DNA of 64,000 bases. It comes from Hyphomicrobiaceae bacterium. Lineage in GTDB: Bacteria; Pseudomonadota; Alphaproteobacteria; Rhizobiales; Hyphomicrobiaceae. Both the position numbers and the translations under genes were made by a program. Below, in pieces: positions 24,615 through 32,234 of the stretch (positions within the stretch are counted from its first letter, which is position 1; every line of letters begins with the position of its first letter). Under the pieces are notes generated by a model. The model made no database searches, was not told the DNA's origin, and saw only the letters and a program-made list of their open reading frames with translations. The stretch lies in the NCBI GenBank assembly GCA_020638055.1, contig JACKJH010000003.1, positions 1 to 64,000 of the forward strand, read 5' to 3'.

Positions 24615-25088
24615 ATGCTGAAAACCAAAGCCGCCGCGCTGTTTATCGCAGTAACGGCTCTGTTCGCTGTAACGCCCGGTGCCAAAGCGAACGATATTGA
24701 CAATGCCTCTGCAACTATTAGCGAAATCGAGCAGGATCTGGGTACTGCGCACATGTATGCGGAACGCTTCTATCAGGAGGCGGGTCGCGCTCAGGAAGCC
24801 CTGCAGTGGCATGTGCGCCTGGAGCACCGGATTGGAGCAGAAATGAACCGTTACCAGTGCGCTCGTCCAGCAAACCCGGCCATCTGGCAATATTGCGCAA
24901 CGCTCTACCGAGACTTGCAGGAAACCGCCCGTCGCAGCCAATATTTCGACCGGGTCGTCGCGATCAACCGGGCAAACCATCAGGCAGCCGTCCGCCAGAT
25001 TGCTCAGCTCGATCAGGCCGGTCACGTCTGGAAAACGCACCTTGCCATGCTCAAGGGCGAGCATATCGTCGTCGCTTCGACGGACTGA
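24615..25088 (+). CDS. Exported protein of unknown function
   Basis: A 157-residue protein with a clear signal peptide (MLKTKAAALFIAVTALFAVT, cleavage near AKA at about 29). The mature part is predicted mostly helical, with SATISEIEQDLGTAHMYAER, three cysteines (YQCARP, QYCATL) and DLQETARRSQYFDRVVAINR. GAGG lies about 8 nt before the chosen ATG. The frame is open back to 24417 but those residues include a second unrelated hydrophobic stretch and no ribosome site. I do not recognise the family. It stands alone among repeats. Confidence 0.75.
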   Translation: MLKTKAAALFIAVTALFAVTPGAKANDIDNASATISEIEQDLGTAHMYAERFYQEAGRAQEALQWHVRLEHRIGAEMNRYQCARPANPAIWQYCATLYRDLQETARRSQYFDRVVAINRANHQAAVRQIAQLDQAGHVWKTHLAMLKGEHIVVASTD

Positions 25089-25115
25089 CCACTGCCACAT
25101 TGTCGAACCACGCGC

Positions 25116-25215
25116 TAGAACATTTTCCGACGAAGTGGACACCGGTTCGTCGAAGAAAATGTGATCAAACAAAAAGCTAGAGCGCCGGTCCGATTCCATC
25201 GGATCGGCGCTCTAG
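25116..25215 (+). repeat. Type A bipartite palindromic repeat
   Basis: A complete copy with A1 (CTAGAACATTTTCCGACGAA...) and A2 ending GGATCGGCGCTCTAG. One base change breaks the left terminal arm. Confidence 0.85.
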
Positions 25216-25323
25216 CTTTGTATTTCCAGAAAGGTTGTTCGCATTCTCCATTGGAGATTGTCCATTCGGTCGCAACCGGGAACGCTGAAGTTGCGCAACA
25301 GCAGTGGTTCTCCGGAGGGCCGA

Positions 25324-25452
25324 ATGAACGTTCACAACAATGCACCGCTTACACCCGAAGGTTGAGAACGCATGGTGCGCGCCGTTGTCGATGACGGCCG
25401 CTCAAAGGCCGCTGTGGCTCGCGCGTTCCACAGCCTTGTGTGCGAAACGTGA
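25324..25452 (+). pseudogene. IS481-type transposase remnant (N-terminus only)
   Basis: The frame from ATG 25324 reads MNVHNNAPLTPEG, then a TGA where the family has an Arg codon, then ERMVRAVVDDGRSKAAVARA and FHSL before a final stop. This matches the start of IS481-family transposases (helix-turn-helix: NAPLTPxGREXMVRxVV..GxSKAA.AR.F). The catalytic DDE domain is absent. No complete terminal inverted repeats were identified. It is an old, inactive fragment. Confidence 0.72.
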
Positions 25453-25585
25453 ATCGGCAGCGCCAATAAAATCCCACGCCCCGTCTTGGGGCCAACGAGG
25501 CGTTGAGGAACAAACAAAGCAGGCTTGGGTCAAAAGTTTTTCACGCCGAACCGCGTCACACTTCAGTTGGGCATGCTCCAAAAAT

Positions 25586-26305
25586 TCACCGTGGGTGCTT
25601 CACTGGGATTTTGCGCGCGATGACGATTTCTTCCGGCGTCAGGTCGCAGCGGTAGGCCAATGCCTCCACACCGGCCGCCATGGCAGACTTGAACGCCTCC
25701 GTATAGCCCGGGTCAATGTCGGCTGCCAAACCGATCTTGTTGGCATCACTGCGCTGGATGAGGAACAGCATTACAGCCCGATCACCCTGTTTGGCCACTT
25801 CGGCAAGTTCTCGCAGATGCTTGGCGCCGCGTTCGGTGACGCTGTCGGGAAATTCGGCGTAGCCCGGATCACGCATCAAATGCACGTTCTTGATCTCGAC
25901 GTAGGCGCGGCCCTTCTTTTCGTCCTCCAATAGAATATCGATGCGTGAATTGATGCCGTATTTCTGCTCTCGCTTGGCTGTTGCGTACCCTTTCAGTGGC
26001 GCGATCTTCCCAGCCTCGATGGCTTCGCTGACCAGCTTGTTGGGATGTTGCGTGTTGATGCCGACAAGCGATGGCGCACCGCAAATGTTGTTCTCGATCA
26101 TCTGCCACGTGTGGCGATATTTCCGCTTTGGGTCATCGCTTTCCGACAACCAGACAATGCTGCCCGGCTCGGTAAGGCCGCGCATCGAGCCGGTGTTGGG
26201 ACAGGTGCACGTGATCGTGGTGCCGTCGTCCAGGAGGACGTCAGCCAGAAACCGCTTGTAGCGCTTGATGAGCTTGCCGCGGACGAGGGAGGATGCAAAT
26301 TTCAT
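25586..26305 (-). CDS. sfsA: SfsA family DNA-binding/nuclease-like protein
   Basis: A 239-residue SfsA homologue, named from effects on sugar fermentation in E. coli. It has an OB-like N-terminal part and a nuclease-like fold. Diagnostic motifs are LVRGKLIKRYKRFLADV, TCTCPNTGSMRGL, YRHTWQMIENN, EQKYGINSRIDILLED, and YVEIKNVHL with FPDSVTERGAKHLREL. The ATG at 26305 gives the standard start. The frame extends to a TTG at 26371. It is divergent from the CinA-like gene, a neighbour pair seen in other Hyphomicrobiales. The biochemical role is unsettled. Confidence 0.93.
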   Translation of the reverse strand: MKFASSLVRGKLIKRYKRFLADVLLDDGTTITCTCPNTGSMRGLTEPGSIVWLSESDDPKRKYRHTWQMIENNICGAPSLVGINTQHPNKLVSEAIEAGKIAPLKGYATAKREQKYGINSRIDILLEDEKKGRAYVEIKNVHLMRDPGYAEFPDSVTERGAKHLRELAEVAKQGDRAVMLFLIQRSDANKIGLAADIDPGYTEAFKSAMAAGVEALAYRCDLTPEEIVIARKIPVKHPR

Positions 26306-26411
26306 GCGTGGGAATTTAGGCAGAATCGGTGATGCGGGCAATGCCAGCGCCTTATCCAGTTGGAAACGCAATAACTGGTGACTGGACTAACGCGCATTGA
26401 ATGCTATCCCT

Positions 26412-26656
26412 AAAGCGCATTCCCATCCGATGGAATGGGATCAGCGCTCTAGTGTTCTGGATCGAACGTTTGATTCCCGGGCGAAGGTCGTCAAACGCTC
26501 GTGAATCCAGAACACAAACAATGGGAATGCTAGGGTTCCGGGCTGACGCGTCGGGGCCCGACAGGGAACCAAGCGTCAGAGTCGGAACACTAGCTTTTTG
26601 GTTTGGTCGCATTTTCTGCAACGAACCGGTATCCACTTCCTCGGAAAATGCTCTAG
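26412..26656 (-). repeat. Type A repeat split by a nested insertion
   Basis: In minus orientation the A1 module lies at 26656-26594 and the A2 module at 26452-26412. Between them is an insertion (26449-26593) bounded by CTAGTGTTC and GAACACTAG. It is made of two hairpins, one with arms TGTTCTGGAT/ATCCAGAACA, the other GTTCCG..TGACGC/GCGTCA..CGGAAC. In intact copies the two modules meet at a CTAG. Confidence 0.8.
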
Positions 26657-26707
26657 CATTGTACAATGCGTGCATGCCCTAGCCGATAATACAGGAGCCA
26701 GCCAGCC

Positions 26708-27484
26708 GTGGCAGACGACGCCGGTATGACGACCTCACCACCTGCAAACAGCGAAACAGTAACCGCAGCAATTCTGGTGATCGGTGACGAGATCCTGTCG
26801 GGCCGCACCAAGGATAAGAACGTCGGGAAAATAGCCGATCATCTAACCGAAATCGGTATTGAACTTGTGGAAGTGCGCATTGTAGCGGATCGCAGAGAGG
26901 CTATTGTCGAAGCGCTCAACGTGTTGCGCGCCCGTAATGATTACGTGTTCACAACAGGCGGCATTGGTCCTACTCACGATGACATTACGGCTGAATCTGT
27001 CGCAGCCGCGTTCGGTGTCGCAATACGTATCGATCCCATGGCGCGGGCTCTGCTTGCAGCCCACTGCGAGCGCCGTGGCGTACCGTTGACGGAAACCCGT
27101 CTGCGCATGGCCCGCGTACCTGAGGGCGCTACTCTCATCAAGAACGTGATTTCGGCAGCTCCCGGCTTCATGCTGGACAATGTTATCGTTATGGCGGGTG
27201 TCCCATCGGTGATGGCAGCGATGCTGGAGGATGCCACCCAGTACTTGCGCACCGGGCCCAAAATATATGCGCTCACCATTGCGCTTGGGTGCCCTGAAGG
27301 CGATGTGGCCGAGGCCTTGACGCGCGCTCAGGCTACGCATCCAGATGTCGCAATGGGTAGCTATCCCACCTATCAAAATGGCATCGCAGCGGTCGAATTG
27401 GTGCTGCGCGGCCGCGACCAGGGTCGTCTTGCCACCGCGGCACGGCACCTCGAAACGGACCTCAAATCCCGTAAGCTTCTGTAA
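26708..27484 (+). CDS. CinA-like molybdopterin-binding domain protein
   Basis: A 258-residue protein corresponding to the N-terminal (MoaB/Mog-like, COG1058) domain of CinA without the C-terminal nicotinamide-nucleotide amidase domain. Motifs: ILVIGDEILSGRTKDKN, EVRIVADRREAIVEALN, FTTGGIGPTHDDITAESVA, and PGFMLDNVIVMAGVPSVM. The start is a GTG at 26708 with AGGAG 10 nt upstream. An ATG at 26726 is an alternative. In CinA this domain acts on ADP-ribose or similar pyrophosphates. The short form is common in Hyphomicrobiales, beside sfsA, and its exact reaction is not shown. Confidence 0.88.
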   Translation: MADDAGMTTSPPANSETVTAAILVIGDEILSGRTKDKNVGKIADHLTEIGIELVEVRIVADRREAIVEALNVLRARNDYVFTTGGIGPTHDDITAESVAAAFGVAIRIDPMARALLAAHCERRGVPLTETRLRMARVPEGATLIKNVISAAPGFMLDNVIVMAGVPSVMAAMLEDATQYLRTGPKIYALTIALGCPEGDVAEALTRAQATHPDVAMGSYPTYQNGIAAVELVLRGRDQGRLATAARHLETDLKSRKLL

Positions 27485-27699
27485 GAACTATACTTTATAG
27501 ATCCGCGACAACCTGTAGCTACCACTTACCGTAGCCCGAACATGGTTAACGGTGTAGATGCGCCCCTATCGCCAGGGGCATGAAGGCCAATACAACTTGT
27601 TGTTAGGTCGATCGGTGAGGAGGGCCACCGATACCCCTGCGATCCGCCAGGCGGACGTATGCCGCCCGGTATCCGGCGGCTACGAGGGAGTCCTTGAAT

Positions 27700-29142
27700 A
27701 TGCGAAACGGAACGCTTTTTGGAGCGCGCATGCGCGTGCGTGGTTCTGTGCGGCTTGGAGCTGCAATGACAACGGCTTTAGCAGCGTTGAGTGTCACAGG
27801 CGCGGTCAACTTCTATTCAAGCACATCAGCCTCTGCCAAAACGCCCGGTTCACGCTATTGCTTTGCCCGTGCATGCCACAGGGTAATGACCCTGGCGCAG
27901 ACACGCGCGGTCATCGGCAAGCCGACCATGGCCGTTACGTCGTTTTACGATGATTGCCGCCGCGACCGCTACAATCCCTGCGGCCTGACGTCTTCAGGCG
28001 AAGTCTTCCGTCCCGGGGAGACCAACACCGCCGCCAGCCCCATCTATCCCGACGGAACCATCGTCGTCGTGCGCAATCCGAAAAACGGCGAGAGCGCGAT
28101 CATCCGCATCAACAATGCCGGTCCCTATTGGGGCAATCGCACACTTGACCTGTCGCGCGGCGCCGGCCTGAAGCTTGGTCTTGGGCGTGTCGGAGTTGCA
28201 AAGGTGGAAGTGACGGTGCTCAGCGCACCGAACCGCGCGGAGGCCACCTACCGGAAGGGACGCCGCTACCCTGCCTTGCCCGGTCACGTCGGCCAGTTCG
28301 CCAGCCTCGGCGAAGCGCAGGTTTATGCGGCCTTGCAACTCGATTTGCCAGATGCGCTTGGCGCCCGTGCCGTCGTCGTGGCCAAGGCCAGGCTGGAAGC
28401 AGTTCCAGCAAACCGCGCGCATGTCAAACGCCCGGCTGGCGCAAAGCCTGAATTCCGCCCGATACCGGCAGACGTGGTGCGTGTCGCCGCTCTCCAACCC
28501 TCGCTCAGGCCCGTCGGCAGGGTGACGCAGAATGTAGCGCTGCTATCGGAGCAATCGGCTGAACTGCATCGGACACCCCGGGCCCGTGCAGCAGGTTTCC
28601 GCGTTGCCCAAACAGTCGAGATCCGTGATGCATTGCTGGCACCGCCAGCCGGTGCCACGACGCGGGTGATTTCACCGCGCGAGAGTATCGTCGGTGCGCT
28701 CAACGCAGGCGATTTCGATCGTCGCGGGCGATCATTGCTGGCCCCAATTGCTGAAGCCGCTGAAAATATGCCTGATGCCGCTGGCAACCCGCCTGGCGTT
28801 CTTGCGGCCGCGCTTGGCGACGAGCGATCGCAAACCGTTGTTGCCGAAGTGACGCTTGAACGAATGCCACCGTTGGCAACTCGTGGTGAGCGCGGTTGGT
28901 ATCGGCGCGCCAAGGCGGCGGTCTCGTCACAGGTGGTTTTTGCCCCAACAGCCATAACAACTCCAGCAACGCGCGTCGCGCACTGGTCTGCAATGCGCGT
29001 TGCTATATTCAAACCAGCCGTAGTTGAACCGTCATTGCATAAAGGCGATGTATATGGAGCGGGAGTTCCCGGCCGTTTGGCAAGCCTGACGCGGGTGGCG
29101 GCGCGCGCCAGGGCAACGCCTGTTGCGGAGCTGGCAAGCTGA
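27700..29142 (+). CDS. RlpA-like double-psi beta-barrel exported protein
   Basis: A 480-residue exported protein. A signal segment covers about residues 20-45 (cleavage near ASA). Residues about 75-180 form a DPBB domain: AVTSFYDDCRRDRYNPCG, TSSGEVFRPGETNTAASPI, YPDGTIVVVRNPKNGESAII, RINNAGPYWGNRTLDLSRGA. This resembles the septal lytic transglycosylase RlpA, with an added Cys-containing loop (DDC...NPCG). The remaining 300 residues are Ala/Pro/Arg-rich with no recognised fold and no SPOR domain. The ATG at 27700 has GGGAG 9 nt upstream. The conserved Asp of RlpA-type enzymes is retained in TLDLS. Cell-wall binding is likely; enzymatic activity is uncertain. Confidence 0.82.
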   Translation: MRNGTLFGARMRVRGSVRLGAAMTTALAALSVTGAVNFYSSTSASAKTPGSRYCFARACHRVMTLAQTRAVIGKPTMAVTSFYDDCRRDRYNPCGLTSSGEVFRPGETNTAASPIYPDGTIVVVRNPKNGESAIIRINNAGPYWGNRTLDLSRGAGLKLGLGRVGVAKVEVTVLSAPNRAEATYRKGRRYPALPGHVGQFASLGEAQVYAALQLDLPDALGARAVVVAKARLEAVPANRAHVKRPAGAKPEFRPIPADVVRVAALQPSLRPVGRVTQNVALLSEQSAELHRTPRARAAGFRVAQTVEIRDALLAPPAGATTRVISPRESIVGALNAGDFDRRGRSLLAPIAEAAENMPDAAGNPPGVLAAALGDERSQTVVAEVTLERMPPLATRGERGWYRRAKAAVSSQVVFAPTAITTPATRVAHWSAMRVAIFKPAVVEPSLHKGDVYGAGVPGRLASLTRVAARARATPVAELAS

Positions 29143-29186
29143 CCATCGATAAAGCCTGAAGTGCTTTACAACCTGCTCAAGCCTTG

Positions 29187-29240
29187 GAGCATGTTCAACT
29201 GAGCTGTGCAGCGGTTCGGTGTGAAAAACATTCCCAACTC
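29187..29240 (+). repeat. Degenerate type B hairpin
   Basis: GGAGCATGTTCAACTGAGCT, then GTGCAGCGGTTCGGTGTGAA and AAACATTCC match one type B1 unit with several changes in the right arm. Confidence 0.7.
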
Positions 29241-29321
29241 AAAAACACGGAACACCTTCACGCGATCATTGGATCGCTACATTTTTTGACAGAGCTGGCG
29301 CCTTGCTGGACCTTTGCCTGC

Positions 29322-30179
29322 TTATTCTGCGGGGAGCTGTGCATAGAGTAGGCGCTGTCGCAATGTGCTCGGCTTGCGCGCTGAAGCTTGTGACGTGGCA
29401 GCAGAACCGTCGACCTTGTCGTCCTGCATGTGAGCCGGAACCGGCCTGTCAGCTTCACTTACGGCATCGCTTCTAGATGCGGAACGCGAGGTGCTCGTGT
29501 TTTGATCAGGTGTGTTTCCCCTCGCCACGTCTTGAGCAGCTTGCGCGCGTATTGTTGTGAGAATGTCTGCCAGCTCCCCACTTTCTTTTCTATGATGGCC
29601 TGTTTTAATGGTTTCGTCGGGATAAAGGTCATAGTGCGCTTCGAGCGCATCGAGGAATGCAACGATCATCTCAGTCAGTGGCGCTAGCTGCAGACGCCCT
29701 GCAACCAGGAAATCCGCATTGCCAAGTGAAATCCTGCGCTCTTCTGGCAGGGCATAGGAATCGACTGGGATCACACCGCGGTTTCGCAGGTAGGGGATAT
29801 AACCATCAGCGCTGTCAAAGTCGGCTTGGGTCGAATCGCCGAGTTCTTCAATGGCATCCACCAGCAGAGCGGTGGCGCTGACAAACAATTGTGTGATGCT
29901 TGCCAGGTCGCCAACGGACTTGGCGAGAACGCTTGCTCGCTTACGTGCCTTCAACACGCGACCGATCAACAAAGCCTCGAACGTTCTGACGCGTTCTATG
30001 ACCTGCCGCTCGGCAGCTATTTGCCCCGCCAACGTTGCGCCGCCATCAGCCGTCGCCGGCACCCATTCGCGGCCCGATGCCGTCAAATCTTCTGCCGCCG
30101 CCAGTGCGGCATCGAGGTGATCGGCCAGTTGGTAGGCCACCACCGGAATTTCCGTCGCTTGTCCGGACGTGTTGAACAT
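29322..30179 (-). CDS. Helical protein of unknown function
   Basis: A 285-residue protein that I do not recognise. It begins MFNTSGQATEIPVVAYQLAD and is almost wholly helical to about residue 200. Leucine/alanine heptads include LAKSVGDLASITQLFVSATA and ALLVDAIEELGDST. A middle segment reads DGYIPYLRNRGVIPVDSYAL and EERRISLGNADFLVAGRL. The last 80 residues are Ser/Thr/Asp-rich and disordered. There is no signal peptide. AGGA lies 8 nt before the ATG at 30179, which is preferred over 30209. It is isolated between the RlpA-like gene and a divergent TetR regulator. Confidence 0.75.
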   Translation of the reverse strand: MFNTSGQATEIPVVAYQLADHLDAALAAAEDLTASGREWVPATADGGATLAGQIAAERQVIERVRTFEALLIGRVLKARKRASVLAKSVGDLASITQLFVSATALLVDAIEELGDSTQADFDSADGYIPYLRNRGVIPVDSYALPEERRISLGNADFLVAGRLQLAPLTEMIVAFLDALEAHYDLYPDETIKTGHHRKESGELADILTTIRAQAAQDVARGNTPDQNTSTSRSASRSDAVSEADRPVPAHMQDDKVDGSAATSQASARKPSTLRQRLLYAQLPAE

Positions 30180-30209
30180 GATGCCCAGTCCTGAAGTCGC
30201 TCGCAGCAT

Positions 30210-30673
30210 CCCTGCGCGTGCGGGCGGGTACGAGACACGCCCATCGATGTTGCGACAACTTGATGTGATTCGCTAGGCTCAAAAAAGGCATCGGAAAAGG
30301 CTTTTCCCAGATTTAACGAAACAATAGACAGGTTTGTGGTTGTTCAACCTGTCAACTCAAGAAACCGAACGATTTTTGCGGCCTGCATCTCCCGCCATCA
30401 GCGTTGAGCGTACTTGGGTTCCAAGTGCCGCTGAAACCAATTGCAGCTCCAGTCAGTCTTTACCGATTTCAATTTCGATGGCTTGACCGGAGCCGCCAAG
30501 AGTTTAAAGTTTATACCAAGTTAGGTAACTAGCTAGCATTCAAAGCCGCACAGAACAGTGGCCTGCGTTGGAGCGTTGGATTTGTGAAAGCAAGACTGTT
30601 GTGCCTCGCTTGGGCAAGCGCAACTGGATTGGGCGAGCGTGACCGGGCTGGGTGATGGGGAGGCTAGAAATTT
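30210..30673. other. Intergenic region before tetR
   Basis: About 460 bp. The short open frames here are overlapped by others and have no ribosome site. It should contain two divergent promoters. No clear operator palindrome was recognised by eye. Confidence 0.4.
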
Positions 30674-31258
30674 ATGACCACAACGGCTGAAGCATCTTCG
30701 ATCATCAAGCGCCGCAGACTGGTTGATGCCGCAGCCGAATTGTTCCACAGGCAGGGGGTCGCGCCGACGACATTCGCCAATGTCGCAAGCGAGGCGAAAA
30801 TCGCACTTGGTAGTGTCTACTATTACTTCAACGCCAAGGATGATCTCGTTGCGGCTGTTACCGAAGCGAGAAAGGGCGGCATCGAAGCGTTGCTGGCGCG
30901 GCTTGATGGCAGCAAACAGCCACGTCAACGCCTGGAAGGTTTGATTGATGCTTGGGTTTCAGACCGGCTCGTCGATGCACTTTATGGATGCCCTGTAGGC
31001 AGCTTGTGCTTTGAGGTTGCAAGAGGCCGCGGCCCGTTGGGTGAGGTGGCGGCACAGCCGTTTCAGGTGCTCATGTCATGGTGTGAACGACAGTTCCGCC
31101 AACTCGGGCCAAGCCGAGATGCCGCACCGCATGCCCTACATCTTGTTTCAGCGCTTCAGGGTGTCAGCCTCACTGCCGCAGTCCTCGCCGATGCGGAGTT
31201 GATCACCAAGGAAGGCAAGGTGCTGAAGCGTTGGTTGCGATCGCTCGAACCGAAATAA
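30674..31258 (+). CDS. TetR/AcrR family regulator
   Basis: A 194-residue TetR-type repressor. The N-terminal HTH spans about 12-60: RLVDAAAELFHRQGVAPTTF, ANVASEAKIALGSVYYYFNA, KDDLVAAV. The C-terminal domain has LYGCPVGSLCFEVARGRGPLG, resembling the TetR_C_33/YxaF-like group, which often senses organic or thiol-reactive ligands. The two cysteines in GCPVGSLC could take part. GGGGAGG lies about 10 nt before the ATG. It precedes the exported DsrE-like gene by 68 bp and probably shares a transcript with it. The target genes are not known. Confidence 0.9.
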   Translation: MTTTAEASSIIKRRRLVDAAAELFHRQGVAPTTFANVASEAKIALGSVYYYFNAKDDLVAAVTEARKGGIEALLARLDGSKQPRQRLEGLIDAWVSDRLVDALYGCPVGSLCFEVARGRGPLGEVAAQPFQVLMSWCERQFRQLGPSRDAAPHALHLVSALQGVSLTAAVLADAELITKEGKVLKRWLRSLEPK

Positions 31259-31326
31259 GCACCAGACATAACGCGAACTCTAAAAACGTCCACCCAAACC
31301 GTAACCCCAGCGTAAGGAGAACCGCC

Positions 31327-31863
31327 GTGAGGAAATCAGCTATAGCAGCGGCATTGTTTGTTACGATCATTGCCTTGGGACTATCGCCAGCGGCGATGGC
31401 GCAAGAAGAGCTTTCACCTTATGGCTCGTCGAAATCCAACATGCATGACTATCCTACAATCAATGCTGTTTTCGACGCCAATTATGAAGACCCCAAAAGC
31501 CTCAACATTCTTTACAACTTCGTCAAGAACACCATGAAACCGTTGAAGGGCAAGATGGTGGTGGTCTCGCATGGTCCCGAGCTGCGCGCATTCGCCAAGG
31601 AAAACTACCTCAAGTACCAGGGCACCATGGACAAGATGAAGGAACTGGCCGACGCTGGTGTCGAGTTCCGCATGTGCTCCAATGCGGTGCGTGCCGCCGG
31701 CTTCAAGAACGATGACTTCCACGGCTTCGTCACCGTCGTTCCCGCAGGCTTTCCCGAGATCGCGTTCCTCCAAAGCCAGGGCTACAAATATATTAACCCG
31801 CTACCATACGGCGTCCGCGACGTGCGCTACATTGATCACCCCGATCTGAAAAAGAAGGACTGA
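31327..31863 (+). CDS. Exported DsrE-family protein
   Basis: A 178-residue protein with a signal peptide (VRKSAIAAALFVTIIALGLS, cleavage near AMA at about 26) and a DsrE/YchN-like fold. The body shows NAVFDANYEDPKSLNILYNF, KMVVVSHGPELRAFAKENY, MKELADAGVEFRMCSNAVRA and FHGFVTVVPAGFPEIAFLQS. The conserved Cys (RMCSNA) sits where DsrE-like proteins bind sulfur. The start is a GTG at 31327 with AAGGAG 7 nt upstream. A soxYZ- or DsrE-type periplasmic sulfur role is possible but not shown. It follows a TetR gene and ends before a strong hairpin. Confidence 0.85.
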   Translation: MRKSAIAAALFVTIIALGLSPAAMAQEELSPYGSSKSNMHDYPTINAVFDANYEDPKSLNILYNFVKNTMKPLKGKMVVVSHGPELRAFAKENYLKYQGTMDKMKELADAGVEFRMCSNAVRAAGFKNDDFHGFVTVVPAGFPEIAFLQSQGYKYINPLPYGVRDVRYIDHPDLKKKD

Positions 31864-31924
31864 GCGCGCACGCTGGGCGGAGCCTTCGACGCGCGCCCCG
31901 CGATCGGCAACGCCAATGAAAATA

Positions 31925-31952
31925 CCCCCGGGAGCCGACAGGCGCCCGGGGG
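31925..31952. terminator. GC-rich terminator hairpin
   Basis: Arms CCCCCGGG and CCCGGGGG enclose a 12-nt loop. The plus side is followed by CATTTCG and the minus side by TATTTTC. It lies between two convergent genes and may serve both. Confidence 0.6.
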
Positions 31953-31977
31953 CATTTCGCATCAGGATATTACTCAC

Positions 31978-32175
31978 CTATGTGCAAATAGAGAGTGATG
32001 TTTCAACTTCCTTGCGCACGCCCTTGAAGGGAGTGCCATCTTGCTTCACGTCCATGAAAAGACCGGTTTCTGCATCGCGCTTCACCCACTGATCCGTTTT
32101 TGGATTAAGAATTTGACTTCGGTCTCGTACGGTTCCTTTGCGGTGACCATCGCCTTTGGGGGGATTTGTGGCCAT
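31978..32175 (-). CDS. Small basic protein downstream of nrdJ
   Basis: A 65-residue protein beginning MATNPPKGDGHRKGTVRDRS, then QILNPKTDQWVKRDAETGLF and MDVKQDGTPFKGVRKEVE. It belongs to a short, very basic family found in Hyphomicrobiales, for which I know no function. The repeated K-D/G-x-P pattern and length suggest a nucleic-acid or structural partner, as inference. GGAG lies 8 nt before the ATG at 32175. The frame is open 63 bp further without support. It is 59 bp beyond nrdJ on the same strand and could be co-transcribed. Confidence 0.8.
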   Translation of the reverse strand: MATNPPKGDGHRKGTVRDRSQILNPKTDQWVKRDAETGLFMDVKQDGTPFKGVRKEVETSLSICT

Positions 32176-32234
32176 GCGCATGCTCCATCCAGACGTTGGG
32201 GAGGCCGTCCAACTGGCCTCCCCAAGGTTGAAGA

